Position numbers and translations under genes: made by a program. Of a stretch of DNA of 64,000 nt, positions 52,671 through 60,416 are shown one piece after another. Source of the stretch: Litorimonas haliclonae (lineage in GTDB: Bacteria; Pseudomonadota; Alphaproteobacteria; Caulobacterales; Maricaulaceae); contig NZ_CBCSCO010000002.1 of the NCBI RefSeq assembly GCF_965138505.1, forward strand, positions 1 through 64,000. The letters run 5' to 3'. The first letter of the stretch is position 1, and the number at the start of each line of letters is the position of its first letter. Under the pieces are notes generated by a model that had not been told where the DNA came from, made no database searches, and saw only the letters and a program-made list of their open reading frames with translations.

Positions 52671-53057
52671 TCACCGGGCTTTCCGAATAATAATATAGGC
52701 AATTATAGGCAAAGCGAATGCACACGCACCGATTGGAAATAGAATGAGAACAGCCCCAACATTTCGCCCTACCAGCATTACGAGTGCAGCAAATAGAAGG
52801 CACATTAAGCAAGCAGAGAATAGGAGTTTGCGCGAATGCTCGTTGCTTGGAAATGAGACCGCCTTACCTAAAAAGTAAAAGCCAAGCGCGCTCAAAACAC
52901 CGAAGATTGTGATACCAAATGACCAAGCTGCAGCTTGAAGTAAGGATCCCGAGCCCATGTTCAATTCCAACTCAAATCCACCCCAAGCTAGGAGAGTGCA
53001 TATCAGAAGTGCAGCGGCAGATAGAGTAAATAAGCTAGATTTGAGAACTGTTATCAC
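52671..53057 (-). CDS. hypothetical four-helix membrane protein
   Basis: A 128-residue protein, almost all hydrophobic: four membrane segments (about 5-27, 40-66, 79-98, 101-124). It starts with GTG two bases after the ilvG stop, with TAGGG just upstream; no upstream ATG is in frame. The N-terminal segment could also be a signal anchor. No family recognised. The base composition looks slightly more AT-rich than its neighbours, which hints at a separate origin. Confidence 0.62.
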   Translation of the reverse strand: MITVLKSSLFTLSAAALLICTLLAWGGFELELNMGSGSLLQAAAWSFGITIFGVLSALGFYFLGKAVSFPSNEHSRKLLFSACLMCLLFAALVMLVGRNVGAVLILFPIGACAFALPIIAYIIIRKAR

Positions 53058-53059
53058 CC

Positions 53060-54802
53060 CTACCGCTCCATCATATCGGCATTGCTTCGCCCGGGCGGGA
53101 CGAGCGGCCAGACGTTTTCCGCTGTGTCGATTTTGACGTGCATGAGGACGGGACCGTCTGTGGAGAGGAGGCGGTCTATGCCGGCGTCAACCTCATCGCC
53201 GCGGGTGATGGTGAAGGCGTCTATCTGAAACGCCTTGGCGACGGCGGCGAAATCCGGATTATCGTCCAGATTTACTTCGGAATAGTTTTTTTCGAAAAAG
53301 ACTTCCTGCCACTGGCGCACCATGCCGAGGGCCGAGTTATCGAGCAGAACAATTTTCAGCGGAATATCATAGCGGTTGAGCGTGGCAAGTTCCTGAATAT
53401 TCATCATGATAGAGCCGTCGCCGGAAACTGTAATGACGGTTCTGTCCGGCGCGCCGAGTTTGGCCCCCAGTCCGGCGGGCAGGCCGAAGCCCATCGTCCC
53501 TAATCCGCCAGAGGTGATGTGATCTTTCGGGTCATCGAAATAACAATGCTGCGCCACCCACATTTGATGTTGCCCCACATCACAAGTTATTATGGCGCTG
53601 TCATCTGCGCGGCGGGAAAGGTCGTGCAGGAGCTTGGGCGCGTAAATTCCGCCCGTCGTCATATTGGTGATGGGCGATTTATAATCCCAGGCATGTTCCG
53701 CGCGGCGGTCATAACAGAGCTTTGTCCACTCGCTGATATCCTCATGCTCCGCGCCGTCCTTGAACGGGTCGAGCGCGGCGAGGTTTTTCTTGAGACTTCC
53801 GTCGAGACCGACTTGCACGCGCCGAAGTTTATCTATCTCCGCCACATCAATATCCAGATGGATGACCTTGGCATTCGGGGCGAAGGTATCCAGTTTTCCG
53901 GTGGCGCGGTCATCGAACCGCGCGCCCGCGACAATTAAAAGGTCACATTCCTGCACCGCGTAATTAGCGGCGCGAAGGCCGTGCATGCCGAGCATCCCCA
54001 GATAATTTGGATGATCGTTGGGCAGAGAGCCGAGGCCCTTCAGGGTCGAGACAACGGGAATCTGCGTGCGCTCGACCAGATCACGGATTTCCTGAACGCC
54101 GTCGCCTTGGGCGATGCCGCCGCCGATATAGAAAAGCGGTTTCTTTGCATCGCGCATTAATTGCTCCGCCGCGGCAATATCTTTGCTTTTGCCCATTTCG
54201 GGCTTCTGTTTGGGATAAGGCCGCCAGCGATGACGCTCTGTCGTGAGCGCGTTGGCGACATCTTTCGGAAGGTCAATCAGAACAGGGCCGGGGCGGCCTT
54301 CGCCTGCGATAAAATAGGCTTCGGCCACCATGCCCGGAATATCGGCTGGGTCGCGGGCGATATAGCTGTGTTTGACAATCGGCAGGGTAATGCCGAAAAT
54401 ATCGACTTCCTGAAACGCGTCCGTGCCGATGAGGTTTGTCGCGACCTGACCGGTGACAAAAACAACTGGAACCGAGTCGAGATAAGCTTCGGCAATGGAG
54501 GTGACGAGATTGGTTGCGCCGGGGCCGGATGTCGCGAAAGCCGTCCCCGTTCGCCCGGTGGCGCGCGCATAGCCAATCGCGGCCATGCCGCATCCCTGTT
54601 CATGGCGGCAGAGAATGTGACTCAGCTGAGGCACACGCGGCAAGACGTCGTAAACCGGCATAATTGCGCCGCCGGGATAGCCGAAAATAGTTTCCACGCC
54701 TTGCGCGGCAATCGATTCCAGCAAGAGCTGCGCGCCGGATTTCGGCTCGCGGTCTTCGAGGATTTCGGCTCTCTGTGTGTCAAATTGCATGGCTGTGGTC
54801 AT
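53060..54802 (-). CDS. ilvG: acetolactate synthase large (catalytic) subunit
   Basis: The ThDP enzyme makes acetolactate or acetohydroxybutyrate, the branch point for valine, leucine and isoleucine. The 580 residues contain the catalytic Glu block (FGYPGGAIMPVYD, then RHEQGCGMAAIGYA), and the ThDP-binding GDGSIMMNIQELATLNRY ... DNSALGMVRQW. I use ilvG because the ACT partner looks IlvM-like, but ilvB or ilvI would be equally fair on sequence. No small-subunit gene directly follows. Confidence 0.93.
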   Translation of the reverse strand: MTTAMQFDTQRAEILEDREPKSGAQLLLESIAAQGVETIFGYPGGAIMPVYDVLPRVPQLSHILCRHEQGCGMAAIGYARATGRTGTAFATSGPGATNLVTSIAEAYLDSVPVVFVTGQVATNLIGTDAFQEVDIFGITLPIVKHSYIARDPADIPGMVAEAYFIAGEGRPGPVLIDLPKDVANALTTERHRWRPYPKQKPEMGKSKDIAAAEQLMRDAKKPLFYIGGGIAQGDGVQEIRDLVERTQIPVVSTLKGLGSLPNDHPNYLGMLGMHGLRAANYAVQECDLLIVAGARFDDRATGKLDTFAPNAKVIHLDIDVAEIDKLRRVQVGLDGSLKKNLAALDPFKDGAEHEDISEWTKLCYDRRAEHAWDYKSPITNMTTGGIYAPKLLHDLSRRADDSAIITCDVGQHQMWVAQHCYFDDPKDHITSGGLGTMGFGLPAGLGAKLGAPDRTVITVSGDGSIMMNIQELATLNRYDIPLKIVLLDNSALGMVRQWQEVFFEKNYSEVNLDDNPDFAAVAKAFQIDAFTITRGDEVDAGIDRLLSTDGPVLMHVKIDTAENVWPLVPPGRSNADMMER

Positions 54803-54822
54803 GATTTCTATCCCATAACTTT

Positions 54823-54938
54823 CCTCCCCCGCTTGCGGGGGAGGTGGGCGGCGAAGGCCGCTCGGAGGGGGGAGCTACACATAATTAAGGTGAGCGTAAT
54901 ACGCTCCCCCCATCCCCGCTTTGCGGGACCTCCCCCGT
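54823..54938. repeat. palindromic repeat (type A) in the ilvC-ilvG gap
   Basis: Starts CCTCCCCCGCTTGCGGGGGAGG, a hairpin with arms of 8-9 bp, then CGGAGGGGGGAGC; after a short AT-rich centre it returns as GCTCCCCCCATCCCCGC and GACCTCCCCC. The form matches the repeat at 49924-50077. It forms a strong hairpin in the transcript between ilvC and ilvG. Confidence 0.75.
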
Positions 54939-54978
54939 AAACGGCGGAAGATTTATTATCGTGCGTCGCTCCCATTCG

Positions 54979-56004
54979 TTAGTTCTTATCTTTATCGACG
55001 ATCTTATTAGCGCCGATCCAAGGCATCATTTCGCGAAGTTTGCCGCCGACCTGCTCAATGGAATGGGCTTCCATATTGCGGCGGCGGGCTGTCATGGACG
55101 GGTATCCCATCGCGCCTTCGAGAATGAAATTCTTGGCGTATGTGCCGTCCTGGATATCTTTCAGACATTTCCGCATCGCTTCGCGGGACTGCTCATTGAT
55201 GACGCCTTCGCCGGTGGTGTATTCCCCGAATTCCGCATTGTTCGAGATGGAATAATTCATATTCGCAATGCCGCCCTCATACATCAGATCGACGATGAGT
55301 TTTAATTCATGCAGACATTCGAAATAGGCCAGCTCGGCAGGATAGCCGCCCTCGACCAAAGTCTCATACCCCATTTTGACGAGCTCGACCGCGCCGCCGC
55401 AAAGAACGGCTTGTTCCCCAAACAAATCGGTTTCGGTTTCGTCCTTGAATGTTGTGTGGATGATGGCCGTCCGTCCGCCGCCAATGGCAGAGGCATAGGA
55501 CTTGGCGATCTCAATCGCCGCGCCGCCATTGGCGTCTTGTGCAACGGCGATAAGATCTGGAATGCCGCGGCCGTTTTTGAACTCATTCCGAACCGTATGA
55601 CCCGGAGCTTTCGGGGCGATCATGATAACGTCCAAGTCGCGGCGGGGAACGATTTGTCCGTAATGAACGGCAAAGCCGTGACCAAAAGCAATCGCTGCGC
55701 CTTCTTTAATATTCGGCTCGATATCTTCGCGGTAAATGCGCGCCTGATGCTCATCAGGGGTGAGAACCATAACAACGTCTGCCCCTTTCACGGCGTCAGC
55801 AGTGGCTTTGCTCTCAAGCCCTGCGGCTTTGACTTTTTTATTGGTCGCGCTCTCAGGGCGAAGGCCGACAACAACATCCACGCCGGAGTCTTTCAGGTTT
55901 AGCGCATGGGCATGACCTTGGGAGCCAAAGCCAAGAACAGCGACTTTCTTTTTCTTGATAATTTCAAGGTCGCAGTCTTTGTCGTAAAATATTTCGATAC
56001 TCAT
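54979..56004 (-). CDS. ilvC: ketol-acid reductoisomerase
   Basis: Isomerises and reduces acetolactate to dihydroxyisovalerate with NADPH and Mg2+. The 341 residues form a class I (short) enzyme: AVLGFGSQGHAHALNLKDSG is the N-terminal Rossmann block, with RPES downstream as likely NADPH phosphate contacts, and the metal-binding block DLFGEQAVLCGG in the C-terminal knotted domain. It follows ilvD by 20 nt. Confidence 0.97.
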   Translation of the reverse strand: MSIEIFYDKDCDLEIIKKKKVAVLGFGSQGHAHALNLKDSGVDVVVGLRPESATNKKVKAAGLESKATADAVKGADVVMVLTPDEHQARIYREDIEPNIKEGAAIAFGHGFAVHYGQIVPRRDLDVIMIAPKAPGHTVRNEFKNGRGIPDLIAVAQDANGGAAIEIAKSYASAIGGGRTAIIHTTFKDETETDLFGEQAVLCGGAVELVKMGYETLVEGGYPAELAYFECLHELKLIVDLMYEGGIANMNYSISNNAEFGEYTTGEGVINEQSREAMRKCLKDIQDGTYAKNFILEGAMGYPSMTARRRNMEAHSIEQVGGKLREMMPWIGANKIVDKDKN

Positions 56005-56024
56005 AGTTGATAATCCCGGTTTAA

Positions 56025-57707
56025 TTAATTGGAGAAAGGAAAGGAGGTGACGGCGCCTTTGGAGGCGGAGCCGACAAGCCGCGCGAATTTGGCATAAGCG
56101 CCGCTAGGGTATTTCGGGGTCGGCGGAGTCCAGACCTTTGACCGGGCCTGTAAATCCGCCTCGACATTGATGGTTTGTGCCTCGACATCAATCGTGACTT
56201 TGTCTCCGTTTTGAACAAAGGCAATAGGCCCGCCATGGGCTGCCTCGGGCGCGACGTGCCCAATCACGAAGCCGTAGCTGGCGCCGGAGAAGCGTCCGTC
56301 CGTGATAAGCGCAACATGGTCGGCAAGATCCTGTCCAACGAGGGCGGCGGTCACGCCGAGCATTTCGCGCATTCCCGGTCCGCCTGCAGGGCCTTCATTA
56401 CGGATAATGATAACGTCGCCCTTTTTGATGCCGTTATTCTGCACGACATCGAAGCATTCTTCTTCGGATTCGAAAACGCGTGCGGTGCCTTCAAAGAAGA
56501 GCGCGCCGTGGCCGGCGAGTTTGACCACACAGCCTTCGGGCGCGAGATCGCCATAGAGTATGCCGTAACCGCCGCGGGATTTCACCGGATTGTCAAAAGT
56601 GAGAACGACGTCCTGACCTTCGGTTTCCCGGGCATCGACAATCTCTTCAAACAGGCTCCGGCCTGTCACGGTCGGGCTGTCCTCTATGCGTCCGTCTTCG
56701 ACCAAACGTTGACCAATCAATGCTGAACCGCCGGCTTCGTGCAGGTCAAACGCCATATATTTGCCGCCGGGCTTGAGATCCCCGATGACTGGGGTGGTTC
56801 GCGAAATGGTATCAAAGGCGTCGATTTTGAAATCTTTGACTTCGGCTTCCGTCGCGATCGCCAGTAAATGCAAAATCGCATTGGTGGACGCGGCCGTGGC
56901 AGAAAGCGCAATTGCCGCATTCATCAGCGACGTATGCGTGATCATGTCTCGCGGCAGGCGGTTTTCTTTAACGCAATCCACAACGATTTGTCCGGCGCGG
57001 TAGGCGGCTTTATTCTTTTCTTCGTCCACGGCAGGAATATCGTTTGTTCCCATCGGGGAAAGGCCGAGAAAGGTCATCGCCATAGCCATGGAATTTGCGG
57101 TAAATTGTCCGCCGCACGCGCCGGCGCCGGGGCAGGCCGCTTTTTCGATATCCTTTAATTCCTCATCATCAATAAGGCCCGCCGCGCAGGCGCCGACGGC
57201 TTCGAAGACGTCTTGAACGGAGAGGTCTTTGCCTTTGTGGTGTCCGGGCATGATGGAGCCGCCGTAAAGCACGACGCCCGGAACGTTCATACGCGCGAGC
57301 GCCATGCCGGCGGCCGGAATAGTTTTATCGCACCCCACCAAAATGATAACGCCGTCAAGGCTGTGACCTTTGACGGCGAGTTCGATAGAATCTGCAATGA
57401 CTTCGCGCGACATTAAACTGGCGCGCATGCCTTCACTACCCATCGTTATCCCGTCAGAAACGGCGATCGAATTGAAATCTACGGGGGTGCCACCGGCCGC
57501 GCGAATGCCGGCGCGAACCGGAACGGCGAGCTTGTCGAGATCCATATTGCACGGGCCCATATTGGTCCATGTATTAAAGACGGCGATGATCGGGCCTTCG
57601 AAATTTTCATCATCCATGCCGGAGGCCCGGAGCATGGCGCGCGCGGCGGCGCGACTAGGGCCCTTAACAATCGCGTCGCTGCGCTTTGTGTCACCTTGTT
57701 TCGTCAT
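56025..57707 (-). CDS. ilvD: dihydroxy-acid dehydratase
   Basis: Dehydrates dihydroxy acids to 2-oxoisovalerate or 2-oxo-3-methylvalerate through an Fe-S cluster. The 560 residues include VGCDKTIPAAGMALAR, CPGAGACGGQFTANSMA and DGRFSGASYGFVIGH. It is the first structural gene of the ilv-leu run. Only 33 nt separate its ATG from the terminator of the leader region, with no convincing promoter between (TATAAA at 57730 lacks a -35), so expression probably depends on reading through. Confidence 0.97.
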   Translation of the reverse strand: MTKQGDTKRSDAIVKGPSRAAARAMLRASGMDDENFEGPIIAVFNTWTNMGPCNMDLDKLAVPVRAGIRAAGGTPVDFNSIAVSDGITMGSEGMRASLMSREVIADSIELAVKGHSLDGVIILVGCDKTIPAAGMALARMNVPGVVLYGGSIMPGHHKGKDLSVQDVFEAVGACAAGLIDDEELKDIEKAACPGAGACGGQFTANSMAMAMTFLGLSPMGTNDIPAVDEEKNKAAYRAGQIVVDCVKENRLPRDMITHTSLMNAAIALSATAASTNAILHLLAIATEAEVKDFKIDAFDTISRTTPVIGDLKPGGKYMAFDLHEAGGSALIGQRLVEDGRIEDSPTVTGRSLFEEIVDARETEGQDVVLTFDNPVKSRGGYGILYGDLAPEGCVVKLAGHGALFFEGTARVFESEEECFDVVQNNGIKKGDVIIIRNEGPAGGPGMREMLGVTAALVGQDLADHVALITDGRFSGASYGFVIGHVAPEAAHGGPIAFVQNGDKVTIDVEAQTINVEADLQARSKVWTPPTPKYPSGAYAKFARLVGSASKGAVTSFPFSN

Positions 57708-57740
57708 AATTTCGTTTTATCTCACCAATTTATACGCAAT

Positions 57741-57767
57741 AAAAAACCCGCTCTGGTCGGAGCGGGT
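57741..57767 (-). terminator. intrinsic terminator in the ilvD leader (attenuator terminator)
   Basis: On the minus strand ACCCGCTC and GAGCGGGT form a perfect 8-bp stem (57767-57760 with 57753-57746) with a 6-nt loop, followed by a T-rich run reading TTTTTATT. It stands between the leader peptide stop and ilvD. Confidence 0.9.
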
Positions 57768-57803
57768 GATATCTAGAATTTATCCTTATTCTAAAACCCG
57801 CTC
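57746..57803 (-). promoter_or_regulatory. predicted attenuator: antiterminator/terminator switch before ilvD
   Basis: RNA GAGCGGGU occurs twice: at 57803-57796, inside the last codons of the leader peptide, and at 57753-57746 as the terminator 3' arm. Both can pair with the same ACCCGCUC at 57767-57760. A small 6-bp hairpin (57793-57788 with 57779-57774) sits between. If the ribosome stalls upstream at branched-chain codons, the first copy is free and the antiterminator forms; if it reaches the stop codon it hides that copy and the terminator forms. Confidence 0.75.
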
Positions 57804-57934
57804 GCAACTCCGCTAATGAGCAGCACCACCACTAAAGATAGGAGAAGCAGACCAACAGACGGCAGATCGTTCACGCTAAGGTCTTGCGTGGCAACTTTGA
57901 CTTTCGGGTCGTTCTGATTGTGAAAGGCTGTCAT
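57791..57934 (-). CDS. ilvL: putative ilv leader peptide (47 residues)
   Basis: Starts ATG at 57934 after AGGA, ends TAG at 57793-57791. The N-terminal half is polar (MTAFHNQNDPKVKVATQD); the second half is PSVGLLLLSLVVVLLISG with all six Leu codon types sampled apart from TTG and three consecutive GTG codons. It is positioned exactly as a leader peptide should be, with the terminator following its stop. Alternative: a true small membrane protein, since the C-terminal half would span a membrane. It is unusually long for a leader, which keeps confidence moderate. Confidence 0.65.
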   Translation of the reverse strand: MTAFHNQNDPKVKVATQDLSVNDLPSVGLLLLSLVVVLLISGVASGF

Positions 57935-58058
57935 AATATCCTGCTTGAATTCGGTATTTTCTTTAGGTTAAAGCGGGGGAAGGCTCAAGGGGAAATTTTG
58001 CTTCGGGCTTTGCGAAAATATGGCATGAGGCGCATAATTGTGCTCTATATAAGGTAAA

Positions 58059-59204
58059 TCACGCAAAAGAATTCTTTAGCGCGTTAATTAGGTCCGCTTC
58101 CGCCTCCATTCCCACTGATAAACGCAATAATCTATCAGTGATGCCTGCCTTCAGCCGCGCCTCTTCCGCCATACCTCGATGGGTCATGGTGGAGGGTTGG
58201 CATATAAGGCTTTCTACTCCGCCAAGGGAGGCGGCAAGCTGGAAAATTTCAATGGAATTAAGGATTTTAGACGCTGTTGCTGTGTCCTGAACTTCAAAAG
58301 ACAACATCGCGCCGGGACCGGATTGCTGCGCCTTCATAAGTTTGTGGCCGGGGTCAGATCGCAGGCCTGGATAATAGACTTTGGTCACAGCTTTATGTTT
58401 TTGCAGGAATTTGGCAATGGCTTGTGCATTGCTCTCTTGAATGTCCATCCGGGCAGAAAGGGTACGAAGGCCGCGTAAGGTCTGCCAGCTATCAAAAGGC
58501 GATCCGGTAACGCCAGAACAATTCGCCCACCATTCCAGTATCTCGCCTTGTTCTCCTGTTTTGGCAATCACGGCTCCGCCGACCACATCGCTATGACCAT
58601 TGAGATATTTGGTGGTGGAATGAACAACGATATCACAGCCAAGTGCCAGAGGCTGCTGCCGCACGGGAGACAGAAACGTATTATCGGCCACAACGATTGC
58701 GCCGAAGGCTTTAGAGAGCTTGGCAATTTTGGCGACATCCACCAGGCGCATAAGCGGGTTGGAGGGCGTTTCGATCAAGACCATGGCGGGTTTTTCATCG
58801 AGCGCTTCATGCAAGGCGTCAGGGTCGGATTGATCAATAAACAGAACCCGAATACGGCCCTGCTCGGCGCGATGGGTCAAAAGTCGGTGCGTGCCGCCAT
58901 AACAATCATGCGGCGCGATGATCAGATCGTCCGCTTTTATCAGGTTGAGACAAAGGTCTATCGCCGACATGCCGGAAGAGGTAATCGTTGCCGCCGCCCC
59001 GCCTTCCAGCGCCGCCAGCGCTCTGGCCAGACCGTCGCGATTGGGATTATTCGTCCGCCCGTAATCATAAGGCCCTTTTTCTTCCACGCTCGGCCATAGA
59101 TAGGTGGAGGTGGTATAAAGCGGCGGCACGACCGAGCGGAACGCTGGATCCGCGCCGATCTCGGCCTGAACGATTTGGGTTTGAAGGTCGGGTTTATTTT
59201 TCAT
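58059..59204 (-). CDS. metB: cystathionine gamma-synthase family PLP enzyme
   Basis: A 381-residue Cys/Met metabolism PLP enzyme. Start at the ATG at 59204; the frame could extend nine codons to a TTG. Family blocks: VVPPLYTTSTYLWPS, YDYGRTNNPNRDGLARALA with the phosphate Tyr/Arg, ITSSGMSAIDLCL, and the Schiff-base Lys in VVHSTTKYLNGHSD. It could make cystathionine from an O-acylhomoserine and cysteine, or be a related lyase. The pairing with metX (metX stop 23 nt upstream) favours synthase. Confidence 0.85.
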   Translation of the reverse strand: MKNKPDLQTQIVQAEIGADPAFRSVVPPLYTTSTYLWPSVEEKGPYDYGRTNNPNRDGLARALAALEGGAAATITSSGMSAIDLCLNLIKADDLIIAPHDCYGGTHRLLTHRAEQGRIRVLFIDQSDPDALHEALDEKPAMVLIETPSNPLMRLVDVAKIAKLSKAFGAIVVADNTFLSPVRQQPLALGCDIVVHSTTKYLNGHSDVVGGAVIAKTGEQGEILEWWANCSGVTGSPFDSWQTLRGLRTLSARMDIQESNAQAIAKFLQKHKAVTKVYYPGLRSDPGHKLMKAQQSGPGAMLSFEVQDTATASKILNSIEIFQLAASLGGVESLICQPSTMTHRGMAEEARLKAGITDRLLRLSVGMEAEADLINALKNSFA

Positions 59205-59227
59205 GATCGATTTTCGCTTTATCTTAA

Positions 59228-60199
59228 TCAAACCAAATTCTTACAAAAGGCCTCAAGCCGCGGGCTCATCGCGTCATATTCTTTCAGGAAGGCATCATGG
59301 CCGTAGAGGCTGGTAAAGGTAAAGAGCTCGCTGGGCCCGGCGAGGCGGTCGCGGAGTTCGCGCATATCGGGCAGGGGGGCGAGTTGATCTGAAATCGCTG
59401 TCATCAGCAGAGTCGGCGTGGTGATGTTTTCAGGCTCTACCCGGTGGAGATCGACAGATTCAGAAAGCGCCAGAAATCGCCGCGCGTCCATATCCTGCGC
59501 AAAGACATCTCCGCGCGACCCGAGATAATCACAAATATCGAAACTAAACGGGTTGCGCCCTGTTTCGCTGAGAGCAAAGCGGTCGGCAAATTCTTCGGGC
59601 GTGCGGTAAGTCGTCATGGCGAGCTCGCGGGCGAGCTTCAGTCCGGCTTCGGGCTTTCCTGCGTCCAGTCCCAGTCTGACAACGCGGCGCTGAATGCCGC
59701 GCCAGCCCACGCCGATGGGGTAAGGTTTGTGCGCGGCGCCGATAATACAGAGGTTCTCCACCCAATCGGAATGGTTCTGCGCCAAAGCAAGTGAGCACAT
59801 ACCGCCATAAGAGGAGCCGATCATGGCTTTCGCTGGGCCGAGGTTTTTGGCTTTTAGGAGATCGACAATCCGTTTGGCTTGATCACTCGTTGTGATCGTC
59901 TCTGGGCAATCCAGCCCACCTTTTCCGGGGGCGAAATCCACACCGAGTACGTGGAGTTTATTTAAATCAATCGCGCCGCCTCTGCGGACGAGCTTGGACC
60001 ACCACCCGCGGTTTAGCTTTCCACCATCGGCGACAAATCGCGTGGCGGAAATGCCGCCCAAGACGATAAGTAACGGCCCGTCAGGGTTGCCATAAAACCG
60101 GCCCTGCACAACATCATTTTTCATATCGCAGCCGCGCTCCAAACTGACCCGGCCGCGTTCAAAGGTTATGTCTTCAATGGGATGCGTCTGCGGTGCCAT
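59228..60199 (-). CDS. metX: homoserine O-acyltransferase, MetX-type (probably succinyl-transferring)
   Basis: A 323-residue alpha/beta-hydrolase fold enzyme that activates homoserine for methionine synthesis. I start at the ATG at 60199; a TTG 12 codons upstream is less likely. Nucleophile Ser 130 lies in GSSYGGM, with the Asp in TAISDQLAPL and His in SLYGHDAFLKE. The GSSYGGM form recalls MetX enzymes shown to use succinyl-CoA in some gammaproteobacteria; the acyl donor is inferred. It is downstream of a SAM riboswitch. Confidence 0.85.
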   Translation of the reverse strand: MAPQTHPIEDITFERGRVSLERGCDMKNDVVQGRFYGNPDGPLLIVLGGISATRFVADGGKLNRGWWSKLVRRGGAIDLNKLHVLGVDFAPGKGGLDCPETITTSDQAKRIVDLLKAKNLGPAKAMIGSSYGGMCSLALAQNHSDWVENLCIIGAAHKPYPIGVGWRGIQRRVVRLGLDAGKPEAGLKLARELAMTTYRTPEEFADRFALSETGRNPFSFDICDYLGSRGDVFAQDMDARRFLALSESVDLHRVEPENITTPTLLMTAISDQLAPLPDMRELRDRLAGPSELFTFTSLYGHDAFLKEYDAMSPRLEAFCKNLV

Positions 60200-60245
60200 A
60201 AGGCCCAATCCTACTGTTTTCGGGCCAGTCTGCAATCAAAAGGGG

Positions 60246-60274
60246 AATAAAACGAGGGCGGGGAGCCACTTCGT
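60246..60274 (-). terminator. terminator-like hairpin, likely riboswitch expression platform
   Basis: Read on the minus strand: ACGA and GGC pair with GCC and TCGT around a TCCCC loop, with a small bulge, then TTTTATT. It directly follows the riboswitch P1 and precedes metX. The stem is weak, so control may instead act at translation: GGCCC and GGGCC flank a possible AGGA ribosome site at 60205-60230. Confidence 0.5.
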
Positions 60275-60361
60275 CTCATCTTCCGACTTTCGCCGCAGGA
60301 TTTGGCACCTTCTGGGTTGCCCCGACGTCAAAGGGCCTGTCCCTCGGTCGGTCTTGATGAG
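60275..60361 (-). promoter_or_regulatory. SAM-I (S-box) riboswitch
   Basis: On the minus strand the S-box consensus is followed closely: P1 CTCATC with GATGAG (60361-60356, 60280-60275); CCGAC with GTCGG as P2; GAGGGACAGGCCC; GGGGCAACC; AAGGTGCCAAATCC; a P4 of CGGC-GAAA-GTCG; and GGAAGATGAG closing. P3 is reduced to about three pairs (ACC/GGT with a short loop). Binding SAM should turn the metX-metB genes off. Confidence 0.9.
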
Positions 60362-60416
60362 TAAGGTCGATATGAGGGCCTAGAACGGCGGCGTCAAGAA
60401 TTATTCAAAGCGAGGT

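Noticed and set aside
52549..52812. An 88-codon N-terminal extension of the 79-residue membrane protein
   Set aside because: It crosses the type-B repeat and overlaps the neighbouring membrane gene on the same strand; the ATG with a good GGAG spacing is inside.
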